DNA from: Fulvimarina sp.
Lineage (GTDB): Bacteria; Pseudomonadota; Alphaproteobacteria; Rhizobiales; Rhizobiaceae
DNA length: 64,000 bases
Assembly: GCA_002700095.1 (NCBI GenBank)
Contig: PACL01000033.1
Span: forward strand, 1 to 64,000
Direction of reading: 5' to 3'
The position numbers and the translations under genes are program-made. Under the pieces are notes generated by a model. It ran no database searches. It was not told where the DNA came from and saw only the letters and a program-made list of their open reading frames with translations. Shown here piece after piece: positions 44,713 to 53,635 of the stretch (its first letter is position 1; each line of letters opens with the position of its first letter).

Positions 44713-44868
44713 CCGCCTTCGATTGGCTCTTGGCAGCTCTCACACACTTACGGACAGCCGGAACCCTCCCTGCTGGCGATTTTCCCGTGTTCATAGGACG
44801 GGGCGGCGTTCAACGCGTCTCTTCGTGCGTGCAGCTATCCTGCTACGATCACCGCGTGCTGCTGCTGC

Positions 44869-45423
44869 CTATCGTTTCCAGCGCGGCAAATGGCGTTTCC
44901 AGCGTTCGCCGATATGTCCTGTTGTCCCTCGGCGGGATCGGCGCTGCTGCGTTTGCATGGTCGGAACATCGTCACTGACGTCAATCGAACGATCGACCTC
45001 AGTGACCGATCGGATCACAGCCTCGCTCTCGCGAACCTCGGCAATCGCCGCGGCGACAGGAGGCGTCGCCTCCTTTGCTGGTGCAGCCCGCGCTGGCTGC
45101 TCGTCGTCCGCCAGCTGCTCCGGACGCAGTTTCGGCGGACGACCGCGCTTTGGCCTAACGATCTCGGCCGCCTGCGGCGCCCAGCCTGGCGTCTTGTCCT
45201 GCAGGATGCGGGGGGCGATGTCCGGTGACGAAGCCACGCTCATCGTCGATCCAGCCATGTCGAGCCCGTCGCGACGGTGTCGCACGTGCGACTTGGATGG
45301 CGCAGCCGCCGCTTCCTCCTGCATGGCACCGACCGACGGAGTCTCGCTCCAGATCGAGGCCGGCTTGCCGGACCGCTTGGCGCGTTTGACTTCCACGGTG
45401 AAGGGTCTGGTCTGCCGTTTCAT
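44869..45423 (-). CDS. Plasmid-borne hypothetical protein with AT-hook-like motif
   Basis: 184 aa. The head MKRQTRPFTVEVKRAKRSGK and a central KRGRPPKLRPEQ (AT-hook-like) recall a family of short basic proteins often found near replication genes of Rhizobiales plasmids. Otherwise low complexity (Ala/Pro/Glu). DNA binding is a guess from the motif. Confidence 0.6.
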   Translation of the reverse strand: MKRQTRPFTVEVKRAKRSGKPASIWSETPSVGAMQEEAAAAPSKSHVRHRRDGLDMAGSTMSVASSPDIAPRILQDKTPGWAPQAAEIVRPKRGRPPKLRPEQLADDEQPARAAPAKEATPPVAAAIAEVRESEAVIRSVTEVDRSIDVSDDVPTMQTQQRRSRRGTTGHIGERWKRHLPRWKR

Positions 45424-45578
45424 GAAATCTCGTCGCTATAAAATGGAGAAGGCCGCAAGCGAACATAGCCGGATATACCTTAGCTTTTCATGCAGTCCGT
45501 CAGAATGACTATGGGGTTGCGGCGTTGCCCGATCCAGAGGTGCCTTGGCATTACCCACCAGAAAAGCTGCTCAATTCC

Positions 45579-45602
45579 GGCCCCGGCCCCGGCCCCGGCC
45601 CC
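45579..45602. repeat. GGCCCC tandem repeat, four units
   Basis: Four perfect 6-bp units between two genes. Probably slippage-prone filler; no role evident. Confidence 0.7.
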
Positions 45603-45716
45603 GCAGCCGTGGCGGTCGGGTTGCCGGCGCCCGGCTGTGTCCCCGGTGGTGGTATAGGAGGCCGCGTGCGGAGCCTTCGGCGTAGCGCAGCGCGCGGCCG
45701 ACGGTGACGCTGGCGA

Positions 45717-46079
45717 TTATCGCTGATCTTCGAGAAGGTTCGGATTGCGACACCTCTGCCATTCGCCGACGATGATGTCCCCCCTCGTGATCGCCGCCCG
45801 AAGGGCTGAAACGTCGCGGTGCTGCGCGGGTGTTGGGCTCACCGATGTTACCTCGCCGCCGGTTGCTGTGCATAACAGAGAGTCCAGCACGGGGTGCCGC
45901 CATCGCGCATTTGGCCGGTCAAGATCGCCGCGATCCAAGCAGCTGATGCCGAGCCACTCGGAGATCTCTTGCCTGAGACGCTTGCCAAAGTGGATGATGC
46001 GCTTCGGCGGGAGCGCAGTGAGCTGCAGCCTCTTCGCGAAGAGAAAAAGCAGCCGCGGCTGGGCGCCCAAGGCGACCAT
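45717..46079 (-). CDS. Hypothetical protein
   Basis: 120 aa if started at ATG 46079. Segments KRIIHFGKRLRQEISEWLGI and DVSALRAAITRGDIIVGEWQ look like genuine protein (balanced composition, amphipathic helices), but I recognise no family. It runs opposite to the TrbM-like gene with AT-rich DNA between the starts (46080-46140). A longer frame to 46253 overlaps that gene and is unlikely. Confidence 0.35.
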   Translation of the reverse strand: MVALGAQPRLLFLFAKRLQLTALPPKRIIHFGKRLRQEISEWLGISCLDRGDLDRPNARWRHPVLDSLLCTATGGEVTSVSPTPAQHRDVSALRAAITRGDIIVGEWQRCRNPNLLEDQR

Positions 46080-46186
46080 TGTGCACAAAATCACAACTTC
46101 GTCATATTTAAGAATTGATTGAAAATTCAATATCGCGATAGGATACGAGATGGAGCCTCGGGACCCCGGCCAAGCAAGAGTGCCTG

Positions 46187-46756
46187 ATGAAGCAGAACCC
46201 CGTCCTATCCACCGTCGCAGTCGCTGCGCTGGTCTTCGGTGCGGCCAGCTCACGGGTTCCGTTGGCCAGGGCCGCGGAACCCTATGACATCGACTGCAAG
46301 CTCATCCTGTGTCTCGCGGGGGGCTTTCCGGTCGGTTGCACCGATGCCTTCAATCATATGATCGACCGCATCACGTCCACCCCGCCAAAGTCGCCGATCG
46401 GGACGTGCCTCATGAACGACGGCACGCCATACGACGACTACGATGCGGAATATGGTTGGTTGCCCGTGACCTCGCGCGAAGCCTTCTCCTGCCCGGAGGG
46501 CAAGACGCTCTACCATGAGGTTGGCATCGACGATCGGCAGACCGGGGTGCGCGCGTTCTGTTATAAAAGTTCGACCACCTACGGCTTTGGCGACGGCAGA
46601 ACGACCGTCTATGTCGGCAAGTCTGCGCCCGAATACTATGATCTGCGCACCCACATCACGGTCGAGCCCGGAACTGACGCCGCCTATTCGCCCGGCTGGC
46701 AGCGGTGGAGAACCGGTGGCACCTATGGCGGATTTGTCCGTGTCATCACCGACTGA
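46187..46756 (+). CDS. TrbM/KikA-like secreted conjugation-associated protein
   Basis: 189 aa with signal peptide (cleavage near ARAAEP). The block DIDCKLILCLAGGFPVGC followed by TDAFNHMIDRI resembles TrbM/KikA, a periplasmic protein of IncP-type mating systems. Six Cys suggest disulfides. Overlaps the next small secreted gene by one base. Its presence suggests the plasmid carries, or carried, a mating-pair apparatus outside the window. Confidence 0.55.
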   Translation: MKQNPVLSTVAVAALVFGAASSRVPLARAAEPYDIDCKLILCLAGGFPVGCTDAFNHMIDRITSTPPKSPIGTCLMNDGTPYDDYDAEYGWLPVTSREAFSCPEGKTLYHEVGIDDRQTGVRAFCYKSSTTYGFGDGRTTVYVGKSAPEYYDLRTHITVEPGTDAAYSPGWQRWRTGGTYGGFVRVITD

Positions 46757-47061
46757 TGAAGGCGGCCGTCAGCCATCTCTTCTTCACAACAGTGGCGAGC
46801 ATGGCCATAGTGGGTATGGCCCATGGCCAAGCCTGCGTTCCGCCCGTTGAGCCTTACCCCTACGCTCCGCCTGATAACGACCCGGAGCTGCGAGAATACA
46901 TCAATCAAGAATATGCCGACTACATGGAGAGCATCGAGGATTATATGCGATGCCTACAAAACGAGTCGCGTCGAGCCTTTTCCCAGGCGGATACCGTCTT
47001 CAAGCGCTGGATCCAATACTTCGGAAAAGACGCCGTGATCCGTTACGACAGCGCCGAATAG
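46756..47061 (+). CDS. Small secreted protein, operon partner of TrbM-like gene
   Basis: 101 aa. Signal peptide (cut near AHGQA), then an acidic helical region (ELREYINQEYADYMESIEDY) with two Cys. Start overlaps the preceding stop (TGATG). No family recognised. Confidence 0.55.
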   Translation: MKAAVSHLFFTTVASMAIVGMAHGQACVPPVEPYPYAPPDNDPELREYINQEYADYMESIEDYMRCLQNESRRAFSQADTVFKRWIQYFGKDAVIRYDSAE

Positions 47062-47208
47062 GTCGGCCAACCAGCGGCCACTTCGCGCAATCCCTGTCGC
47101 CGATCAGGTTGGTGGAAACGCCATAAGCTGGTTCACGTCTGTTGTCGTGAAGGATCGATATCGACCCGATTGGGTGGGGGTAAGGTTGCGCCGAGACCGA
47201 CTTCTTTC

Positions 47209-47250
47209 TGATAACTATAGTTGACACTGAGGCCAACTGATAACTATAAT
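47209..47250 (+). promoter_or_regulatory. Promoter and operator repeats of the TA locus
   Basis: TTGACA (47221-47226), 18-bp spacer, TATAAT (47245-47250): near-ideal sigma70 promoter. TGATAACTATA occurs at 47209-47219 and again at 47238-47248 (29 bp apart), probable antitoxin-binding repeats. Start of transcription would fall on the toxin ATG at 47257, so the message is likely leaderless. Confidence 0.65.
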
Positions 47251-47256
47251 TGCCAT

Positions 47257-47559
47257 ATGGCCGAGCTGTTCCGCACCCCCGTCTTTGATGACTGGCTGTC
47301 CTGCCTGAAAGATCGCCGCGCCGTTGCCCGGATCGCCGTTCGGTTGGATCGGATGGCAGCCGGCAATCCCGGCGACGTGAAGCCCGTTGGCGAAGGTGTT
47401 TCAGAGCTCCGCATCGCCTACGGACCCGGCTACCGCGTCTAATTCATGCAGCGCGGGGCGGTTATGATCCTGTTGCTCTGCGGCGGGGACAAAAGCAGCC
47501 AGACGACGGACATTCAAACCGCGAAGGCTTTGGCCGAAAAATGGAAAGATCAGATATGA
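47257..47559 (+). pseudogene. RelE/HigB-like (HI1419-type) toxin with internal nonsense codon
   Basis: From ATG 47257 the frame encodes FRTPVFDDWLSCLKDRRAVA ... ELRIAYGPGYRV, then TAA at 47440-47442, then continues in the same frame with FMQRGAVMILLLCGGDKSSQ to a stop at 47557-47559. Family members read YRVYF here, so a Tyr codon became ochre. The C-terminal half with the catalytic core is therefore lost. The antitoxin ATG overlaps the original stop. Confidence 0.85.
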
Positions 47560-47891
47560 CCGTCGAGAAGCTGACCCGCTACGACTCCGCCGACTATCTG
47601 ACGGACGATGCGAGCATCGCGGAATACCTGGAAGCGGCGATTGAAGAAGCTGGCGATGATCCTCCGTCTATCGCTCACGCTCTTGGTGTCGTCGCCCGCG
47701 CCAGAAATATGAGCCAGCTTGCCCGAGATACCGGGATCAGCCGTGAAGGTCTCAACAAAGCGCTATCCGGGGAAGGCAACCCAACGCTCGAAACCATCAT
47801 GAAAGTGTCCAAGGCGCTTGGTCTGCGACTGGCTTTTCATCCCGTCAATCCGGTCCCGCTTCGAGACGAACGCGACTTGACCACTTCATAA
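47556..47891 (+). CDS. HI1420/HigA-type antitoxin
   Basis: 111 aa from ATG 47556, overlapping the toxin end by ATGA. XRE-like helix-turn-helix MSQLARDTGISREGLNKALS and the following GNPTLETIMKVSKALGLRL. Intact although the toxin is broken, so it may persist as a free repressor or cross-protecting antitoxin. Confidence 0.85.
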   Translation: MTVEKLTRYDSADYLTDDASIAEYLEAAIEEAGDDPPSIAHALGVVARARNMSQLARDTGISREGLNKALSGEGNPTLETIMKVSKALGLRLAFHPVNPVPLRDERDLTTS

Positions 47892-47997
47892 AGAAAAAAC
47901 CCGTATGTCCGACTCGGCCATGCGGGCCATGCGTGCGGAGCCGTGTTCGCGGCAGATCTACCGGACCCGGAGCATGTGGCACCCAGCCCGCCCGGCA

Positions 47998-48348
47998 TCA
48001 GTCGGTGTCGGGCTGGACCGACCTCATGCCGCTCTGCGCTGGCACTGCGATGATCGAGGATAAATCGTTCTCATAGAGAAAGCTGAACAGGCCTGGCAGG
48101 GTTCGAAAGAAACGAGGCTGCATTTTCCGCGCGCCGTCATCGGACTTTCTCGCAGTGACGAGCACGGTTTCCTTGCCGCTCTTTTCATTCACCGCGCGAA
48201 CGAACCAACGTCCGTACCAATTGGCATGCTGTTTGCGAGCCGACTTCGCACAAATTACTTCAACGCGATAACCATATTTGACAAGTTGGATGAATTCATC
48301 TTCGCGCGCCGTGTTCTTATAAGTGAGTATCATCGGACTCGATTTCAC
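47998..48348 (-). CDS. Hypothetical protein
   Basis: 116 aa (ATG at 48348, or 48333 for a slightly shorter form). Composition is normal, with a beta-rich middle (YGYRVEVICAKSARKQ, WYGRWFVRAVNEKSG) but no recognised domain. It borders an AT-rich segment to its right that may hold its promoter. Confidence 0.5.
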   Translation of the reverse strand: MKSSPMILTYKNTAREDEFIQLVKYGYRVEVICAKSARKQHANWYGRWFVRAVNEKSGKETVLVTARKSDDGARKMQPRFFRTLPGLFSFLYENDLSSIIAVPAQSGMRSVQPDTD

Positions 48349-49016
48349 TATTTACATGATAAATCCCATCAGGAGGCGTACGTATCGATAATATCAAAAA
48401 TATGTCCGAATTATAATTTTAGAGTAATTCCAGATATCAACATCAATATGCCCATTTCGATGCCGGTTTACGCAATCATCATACGAAGTCATTGTTTTAT
48501 AGCGAGAATTTCTCGTAACTGTATTGAATTCAAGAGTGAGAGACGGGGCTGCTTCATATCCCTTGCACTGTGCCGGCATCCGACCAGGCCTGTAAGCGGG
48601 CTTCTCAGCCTTCGCGCCCCGCACGTCCTGCCACCTGACGCGCCGGGTACGGTCTGACGAGCTCCGGTCTGATGCGGGCGCAACGCCCAGGCTATGGATT
48701 TCGTCCCTTCGCGTGATGTGTGCTTGGCAAGAGAGTTTGGAGATCACCGCGCATGCGCGGCGATCGCTCTGAAACAAAGACGGTGCGCTGGATCGACGCG
48801 GGCAAGCCCGCGCTCACCCCCGCCCCGACACCTTTCTCTTCGAGGTCCGCCCAACAGTCCCGCCTCGCCCTGTCAATGGACAAGCGCCGCTGCGCGTCGT
48901 CTCCGCCGGGGGGCCGTGTCCTCGCGTTGCTGCGGTCCGCACCACCCCCCCGGCTCCGATCCCATGACAGACCGAGCCAGGACCGTGGGTCGGGCTACGC
49001 CCTCCTCCACTCTGTT
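48349..49016. other. Long intergenic region with AT-rich and palindromic parts
   Basis: 48280-48545 is strikingly AT-rich; 48546-49016 is GC-rich again. A perfect 14-bp palindrome CCGCGCATGCGCGG sits at 48747-48760. No gene is supported. Foreign filler plus control DNA for ardC is likely. Confidence 0.4.
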
Positions 49017-49043
49017 CCGCCGAAAACATGCGTTTTCGGGCGG
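49017..49043. repeat. Inverted repeat upstream of ardC
   Basis: CCGCCGAAAAC (49017-49027), loop ATGC, GTTTTCGGGCGG (49032-49043): an 11-bp stem with one bulged G, 78 bp before the ardC ATG. Could be a regulator site or a hairpin promoter active on single-stranded DNA. Confidence 0.55.
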
Positions 49044-49120
49044 ATCAGACCGGCGAAGGCGCAGCCCATCGCGGAACGGGGCAGCCAGATCCCACCGCCT
49101 CACCACACAGGAGGCCACAG

Positions 49121-50026
49121 ATGGCCAAGGCGAAATTCGACGTTTACGACCACGTTACCAACGAAATCATCGCGCAGATCGAGGCGGGCACTCCGCCGTG
49201 GCGCAAGCCGTGGACCGGCGGCGCTGCCGGCGCTTGTCTTCCTCGCCGCTTCAATGGCGACGAGTACCGCGGGATCAACGTTTTGATGTTGTGGGCGACG
49301 GCGGCGACGCAGGGCTATTCGTCGGCGCGATGGATGACTTATCGCCAGGCTGGCGAGCTTGGCGGGCAGGTGCGCAAAGGTGAAAAATCCGCCTGCGTCG
49401 TCAAGTTTGGCACCGTCGAGCGCGAGGACGACAACGGCGAGGAAAGGCGCGTTCCCTATTGCCGTGCCTACCGCGTGTTCAATGCCGATCAAATCGACGG
49501 TTTGCCGGAGGAGTTTTACACTCGCCCCGACCCGGCGCGCGACCTTGGTACCGAAGCCGATCCCACGCTTGATGCTTTCTTTGCCCGCACGGGCGCGATG
49601 ATTGAGAGCACCCGCGAACCACGCGCCTTCTACGACCGGCGCCGCGACGTGATCCATATGCCTCCGATTGCGACCTTTCACGCTGCGCAAGGCTACTATG
49701 GGACGCTCGCCCACGAGCTGACCCACTGGACGGGCGGAGACAAACGCCTTGAGCGGTTCAAGCGGTTCAATGACCGCAAAGCCTATGCCTTCGAGGAACT
49801 GGTGGCCGAAATCGGCGCGTGCATGTTGAGCGTTCGCCTTGGCGTACAGCCGACATTCGACCAGTCGGCCGCCTATGTCGAGGGGTGGCTGAAGGCGTTG
49901 AAGGAGGACAAGCGCGCGATCTTCCGAGCGGCAAGCGAAGCCCAGAAGGCCGCTGACTTCATCATGCAAAGCGTCGATCGCGACGATGCAACGAAGGCCA
50001 AGGAGACCGGTGCAATCGCCGCCTGA
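49121..50026 (+). CDS. ardC: ArdC-like anti-restriction protein
   Basis: 301 aa from ATG 49121. N-terminal ssDNA-binding domain (YDHVTNEIIAQIEAGTPPWR) and a C-terminal zinc-peptidase-like domain with HELTHWTGGDKRL plus downstream Glu. ArdC proteins protect incoming plasmid DNA from host restriction. On the predicted transferred strand the gene would enter the recipient early and be transcribed with that strand as template. Confidence 0.92.
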   Translation: MAKAKFDVYDHVTNEIIAQIEAGTPPWRKPWTGGAAGACLPRRFNGDEYRGINVLMLWATAATQGYSSARWMTYRQAGELGGQVRKGEKSACVVKFGTVEREDDNGEERRVPYCRAYRVFNADQIDGLPEEFYTRPDPARDLGTEADPTLDAFFARTGAMIESTREPRAFYDRRRDVIHMPPIATFHAAQGYYGTLAHELTHWTGGDKRLERFKRFNDRKAYAFEELVAEIGACMLSVRLGVQPTFDQSAAYVEGWLKALKEDKRAIFRAASEAQKAADFIMQSVDRDDATKAKETGAIAA

Positions 50027-50528
50027 GCTGCCACTGGTGGTCGGGGAGAAGCCGCCGCGCCGTCATGGTGCGGCGGAATTTCCGGGGTGCCGTCAGCGGC
50101 AGCCGCATCCCCTGGCAGCGATCGAGGAGGAACCCAGAAAATGCCCGGGCCGGGGGCGAGCTGAGCCCACCCCCCGGCCCGCCCCGGCGCTTCGCGCCGA
50201 AGGCCGCTGCGCGGCCTGGAGATTGCGGACGCCATAGAGGTCAAGTCGATCGATCCTCCGTCCCGCAAGGACGTCGATGGAGCTGACGATGCGAGCTTCG
50301 TATCCCTCACCTTGGGCGCGAGCGGCGATCTCCGCCCGTATGCTTTTACCCACCGTCCTCTCAAAAAGCGGTGAAATCGCTCGACCGGCGTGACGCCTCG
50401 GCAGCGGTCTCGAATTGCTTGGCTTTCTCGGGAACCCAGCGACCTTTCGCATTCGGCTTTCAGCCAAAAATACGATATATTTTTCTGGATTAGGATTCAG
50501 CATTTATCATTATCCTATATCAAATTTC
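50027..50528. other. Intergenic region before hipBA-2
   Basis: 500 bp. The first 350 are GC-rich with no supported gene; a leftward frame around 50230-50360 (SIRAEIAARAQGEGYEARIV) looks protein-like but lacks a start and family. The last 80 bp become AT-rich toward the hipB promoter. Confidence 0.35.
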
Positions 50529-50561
50529 TTGACGTCGGCTAGGCCGTTGGTTAGATATAAT
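50529..50561 (+). promoter_or_regulatory. hipB-2 promoter region
   Basis: TTGACG (50529-50534) with TAGATA 17 bp later, or TATAAT (50556-50561) at 21 bp. Several ATCCT/AGGAT elements around it, for example ATCCTGAT and GATTAGGA, may be HipB operators. Confidence 0.4.
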
Positions 50562-50601
50562 ATCCTGATCGCAGCTTTGAATTTGATTAGGAATCTGTAT
50601 C

Positions 50602-51186
50602 ATGGCCTATCAGAGCGAAAGCCTGATTGCGCATGCCCGTGAGGTGCGCGAGGCATCGGGTACGAGTCAGCGCGCGCTCAGCGAACGGGCCGGGCTGACG
50701 CAGAGCCATATTTCCCAAATTGAGAGCGGAAAGATGGAGCCCGGGCTGTCGAGCTTCATCGATATGACACGCGCGCTCGATCTCGAGCTCATGCTCGTGC
50801 CGAAGAAACTCGTGCCCGCGGTGCGAGGCCTGATCAAGGCGCAGGCAACACCGGACATGCATATCCGTACCGGTCAGCCCGACAACAAGCGCTTTGCCCG
50901 TGCCGAGCGGCTGGTCAAGAAAATGAAGCAGCTTGACGGCAGCTCCGCCGATCTCGATCGCATCGAAGAAACGCTTCGGTTTCTGCGAGGGGTGAATATC
51001 AGCGATCAGGAAATGCAGCTGGTGCGTGAGCTGATCGCCCGCCTCGAGCGCTATCAGGCGAGTGCGCAGGCGGCCCCTGTCGTGCGTGACATTGCGCAAA
51101 GCCTGCAGCGACTGCGCAACTCCATCGCCCATGCCGGTCCGTCGGAGCCGCGCCCCGCCTATTCGCTGGACGATGGAGATGCCTGA
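50602..51186 (+). CDS. hipB: HipB-like antitoxin (XRE), second locus
   Basis: 194 aa. XRE domain QRALSERAGLTQSHISQIES (residues 24-43), then a long helical extension (RLVKKMKQLDGSSADLDRIE) longer than in canonical HipB. Antitoxin and repressor of the overlapping hipA gene. Confidence 0.82.
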   Translation: MAYQSESLIAHAREVREASGTSQRALSERAGLTQSHISQIESGKMEPGLSSFIDMTRALDLELMLVPKKLVPAVRGLIKAQATPDMHIRTGQPDNKRFARAERLVKKMKQLDGSSADLDRIEETLRFLRGVNISDQEMQLVRELIARLERYQASAQAAPVVRDIAQSLQRLRNSIAHAGPSEPRPAYSLDDGDA

Positions 51187-52408
51187 CGTCTTGGTTCTCG
51201 ACGTGCGGCTCTACGACGAGCCTATCGGCACGCTGGCCCATTTGCAGGGTGATCGGACGATCTTTGCCTTCAACGAAGACTATGTCGGGAACCCGGATCG
51301 ACCGACCCTCAGCCTATCGTTCAAGGATGATCTGGGCGGCCTCATCACCAGGATCCGCCCGACACAGCGGGTTGTACCGCCATTCTTCTCGAACCTTTTG
51401 CCGGAGGGTGGCCTACGCCGCTATCTCGCCGAGCGGGCCGGGGTCAATCAGCAGCGAGAATTCTTCCTGCTCTGGGTGCTGGGGCTCGACCTGCCCGGAG
51501 CACTCTCGATCCATCCGGCGGCCGGTAACACCCTTCCACCTGGTGCCGACGAGGATTTGCCGGAGAACGCCAAACCCAATGCGCTGCGCTTTTCGCTCGC
51601 GGGTGTGCAGCTGAAATTCTCCGCGTTCGAGAACACAGGGAAGGGCGGAGGCCTGACCATTCCCGCCGAAGGCGTTGGTGGTTCCTGGATCGTGAAGCTT
51701 CCGTCCCAGCAATTCACCGGGGTTCCGGAGAACGAGTTCTCAATGATGACGATCGCTGGGATGATCGGCATGGAGGTGCCTGTCATCAACCTGGTGGCTC
51801 TCGATGCGATCGCCGGTATTCCAGAAGGCGTCGGCCAGCTGAAGGGACGAGCGCTTGCTGTCAGCCGCTTCGACCGAACCGGCGACGGTCCGGTCCACAC
51901 CGAGGATTTCGCGCAGGTTTTCGGGGTCTTTCCGGACGACAAATACAAGCGTGCCAGCTACGCCAACATCGCGCGCGTTATCGGGACTGAGGCAGGAGAC
52001 GCCGGCGCTGCCGAGTTCATTCGCCGCCTCGTATTCAGTGCGCTGATAGGCAATGGCGACATGCATCTCAAAAACTGGTCGCTGATCTATCCGGATAAGC
52101 GATCGGCCATGCTCTCGCCAGCCTACGATCTCGTTTCGACCATCGCCTACATCGAGGGCGAGGACACGGCCGCCCTGAATTTCTCCCGGACGAAGAAGAT
52201 GGCCGACTTCGATGCAGATGAGCTTCGGCATCTGGCGGCCAAAGCCCTTCTGCCGGAAAAGCTTGTCGTCGACACTGCCGCCGAAACCGTCCAACGGTTC
52301 CGGCAGGTGTGGGAGACCGAGAAGGGGCATCTTCCTCTCGCCGCTAACGTCGTAGCGGCAATCGACGCCCATGCCCCGACCGTGCCGCTCTACAGCGAAC
52401 TGGCATGA
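51173..52408 (+). CDS. hipA: HipA-family kinase toxin, second locus
   Basis: 411 aa (409 if started at ATG 51179), overlapping hipB by 14 or 8 nt. N-terminal FSNLLPEGGLRRYLAERAG, kinase core with LRFSLAGVQLKFSA, SWIVKLPS (ATP Lys), catalytic loop IGNGDMHLKNWSLIYPD and SPAYDLVSTIAY. Only distantly similar to the HipA at 32195, so the plasmid carries two different HipBA types. Confidence 0.9.
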   Translation: MEMPDVLVLDVRLYDEPIGTLAHLQGDRTIFAFNEDYVGNPDRPTLSLSFKDDLGGLITRIRPTQRVVPPFFSNLLPEGGLRRYLAERAGVNQQREFFLLWVLGLDLPGALSIHPAAGNTLPPGADEDLPENAKPNALRFSLAGVQLKFSAFENTGKGGGLTIPAEGVGGSWIVKLPSQQFTGVPENEFSMMTIAGMIGMEVPVINLVALDAIAGIPEGVGQLKGRALAVSRFDRTGDGPVHTEDFAQVFGVFPDDKYKRASYANIARVIGTEAGDAGAAEFIRRLVFSALIGNGDMHLKNWSLIYPDKRSAMLSPAYDLVSTIAYIEGEDTAALNFSRTKKMADFDADELRHLAAKALLPEKLVVDTAAETVQRFRQVWETEKGHLPLAANVVAAIDAHAPTVPLYSELA

Positions 52409-52656
52409 CAAGAACCCGGTCACGAATTCGCGGCACTGACTGTCTTCTGATCGATCGAGAAGCAGAGCATGTCGCCCCTCGACGATCCGGCCCGAGCCAT
52501 TCAGACAATTCTGAATCCTGACGTCGGAAATATCCGCGGGGGAGCGCGCAATGTGAACGACGGAGCGGACGCAGACAACTTCCGGACCATCCCGGATCGT
52601 CATGCGAACCGAGCGGCGCCGGCAGATGCCGGCAAGGTCATCGACCGCCTCGCAGT

Positions 52657-53631
52657 TCAGCCATGCGGATAAACGCGATTGACAGGAAGCTCGCCTCGCG
52701 AGATCCGCCGGACATTGTCCACGATCACCTCCTGGCGCCGTGCGATCGTCCCGGTGGTCCAGGCCGACATGTGCGGCGTCATCAATAGGTTCGGCAATTC
52801 GTGGAACGGCAGCTCCGAGGGATGCGGTTCGGGATTTTCGACCGAGGGATAGCGGTACCAAGTGTCGATGATGCCCGAGATACGGCCCGACGCGAACGCG
52901 TCGTAAAGGGCGTGTTCCTCGATCACCGCTCCGCGCCCGACATTCATTATGACGGCGCCATTGGGAAGGGCGGACAGAACGTCGGCACCGATCAGTCCGC
53001 GCGTCTCTTCCGTCAGCGGCAGCGTCGCAAGGAGCACGTCGACCATCGGTGCCATCTCGCCGAGCCTCTCAAGACCAAAGCTCTCGTCAACGACGTCCGT
53101 CGGCTCGACCACCGAGCGATTGGCGACGAGGACGCGCATGCCGAAAGCTTTCGCGGCTTTCGCAATCGCCTTGCCGATATGGCCGAAGCCGACGATGCCG
53201 AGCGTCTGGCTGCGAAGCTCGCTGCGCAGGCCGGTCGGCCGCCCGGCCCAATGTTCCCAGTTGCCTTGCCTGAGCTGGGCGTCGACGCGAACGAGCGGCA
53301 CGTGGCGCGCGAGCAGCGCTGCCATCACATATTCGGCGATCGCAGTCTCGTGGCCAAAGGCGTTGCAGAGGGTGGAGCCCTCCGGCAGGCAGCCGACGTC
53401 GATCTGGTCGACGCCCGCTGCAGGCGACTGGTAAAGCTTCAAAGCGCGCGGGGTCGGATGGTGCTCCTTGAGCGCGATGCCGACGATGATTTCGGCCTTT
53501 TCGAAGGCCTCGCGCTCGCCGTCGCCATCGAGGGCATCGGACACGCGGACCACCTCGTGACCGGCCCCGAGCCGGTCCTCAATGCCGATGGAGAAGGTTT
53601 CGGCATTTGCGCCGTGGAAGACGATCAGCAT
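52657..53631 (-). CDS. D-2-hydroxyacid dehydrogenase
   Basis: 324 aa. NAD-binding GFGHIGKAIAKAAKAFGMRV, catalytic Arg in NVGRGAVIEEHALYDA, a following Asp/Glu and the His in LMTPHMSAWTTG. Reduces a 2-oxoacid to a D-2-hydroxyacid or the reverse. It is the last gene of the leftward hexonate cluster, 4 bp after the idonate-dehydrogenase-like gene. Confidence 0.9.
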   Translation of the reverse strand: MLIVFHGANAETFSIGIEDRLGAGHEVVRVSDALDGDGEREAFEKAEIIVGIALKEHHPTPRALKLYQSPAAGVDQIDVGCLPEGSTLCNAFGHETAIAEYVMAALLARHVPLVRVDAQLRQGNWEHWAGRPTGLRSELRSQTLGIVGFGHIGKAIAKAAKAFGMRVLVANRSVVEPTDVVDESFGLERLGEMAPMVDVLLATLPLTEETRGLIGADVLSALPNGAVIMNVGRGAVIEEHALYDAFASGRISGIIDTWYRYPSVENPEPHPSELPFHELPNLLMTPHMSAWTTGTIARRQEVIVDNVRRISRGELPVNRVYPHG

Positions 53632-53635
53632 GGCG

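Noticed and set aside
51740..52861. 373-codon leftward frame opposite hipA-2
   Set aside because: Shadow of the conserved kinase; no start signal or family.
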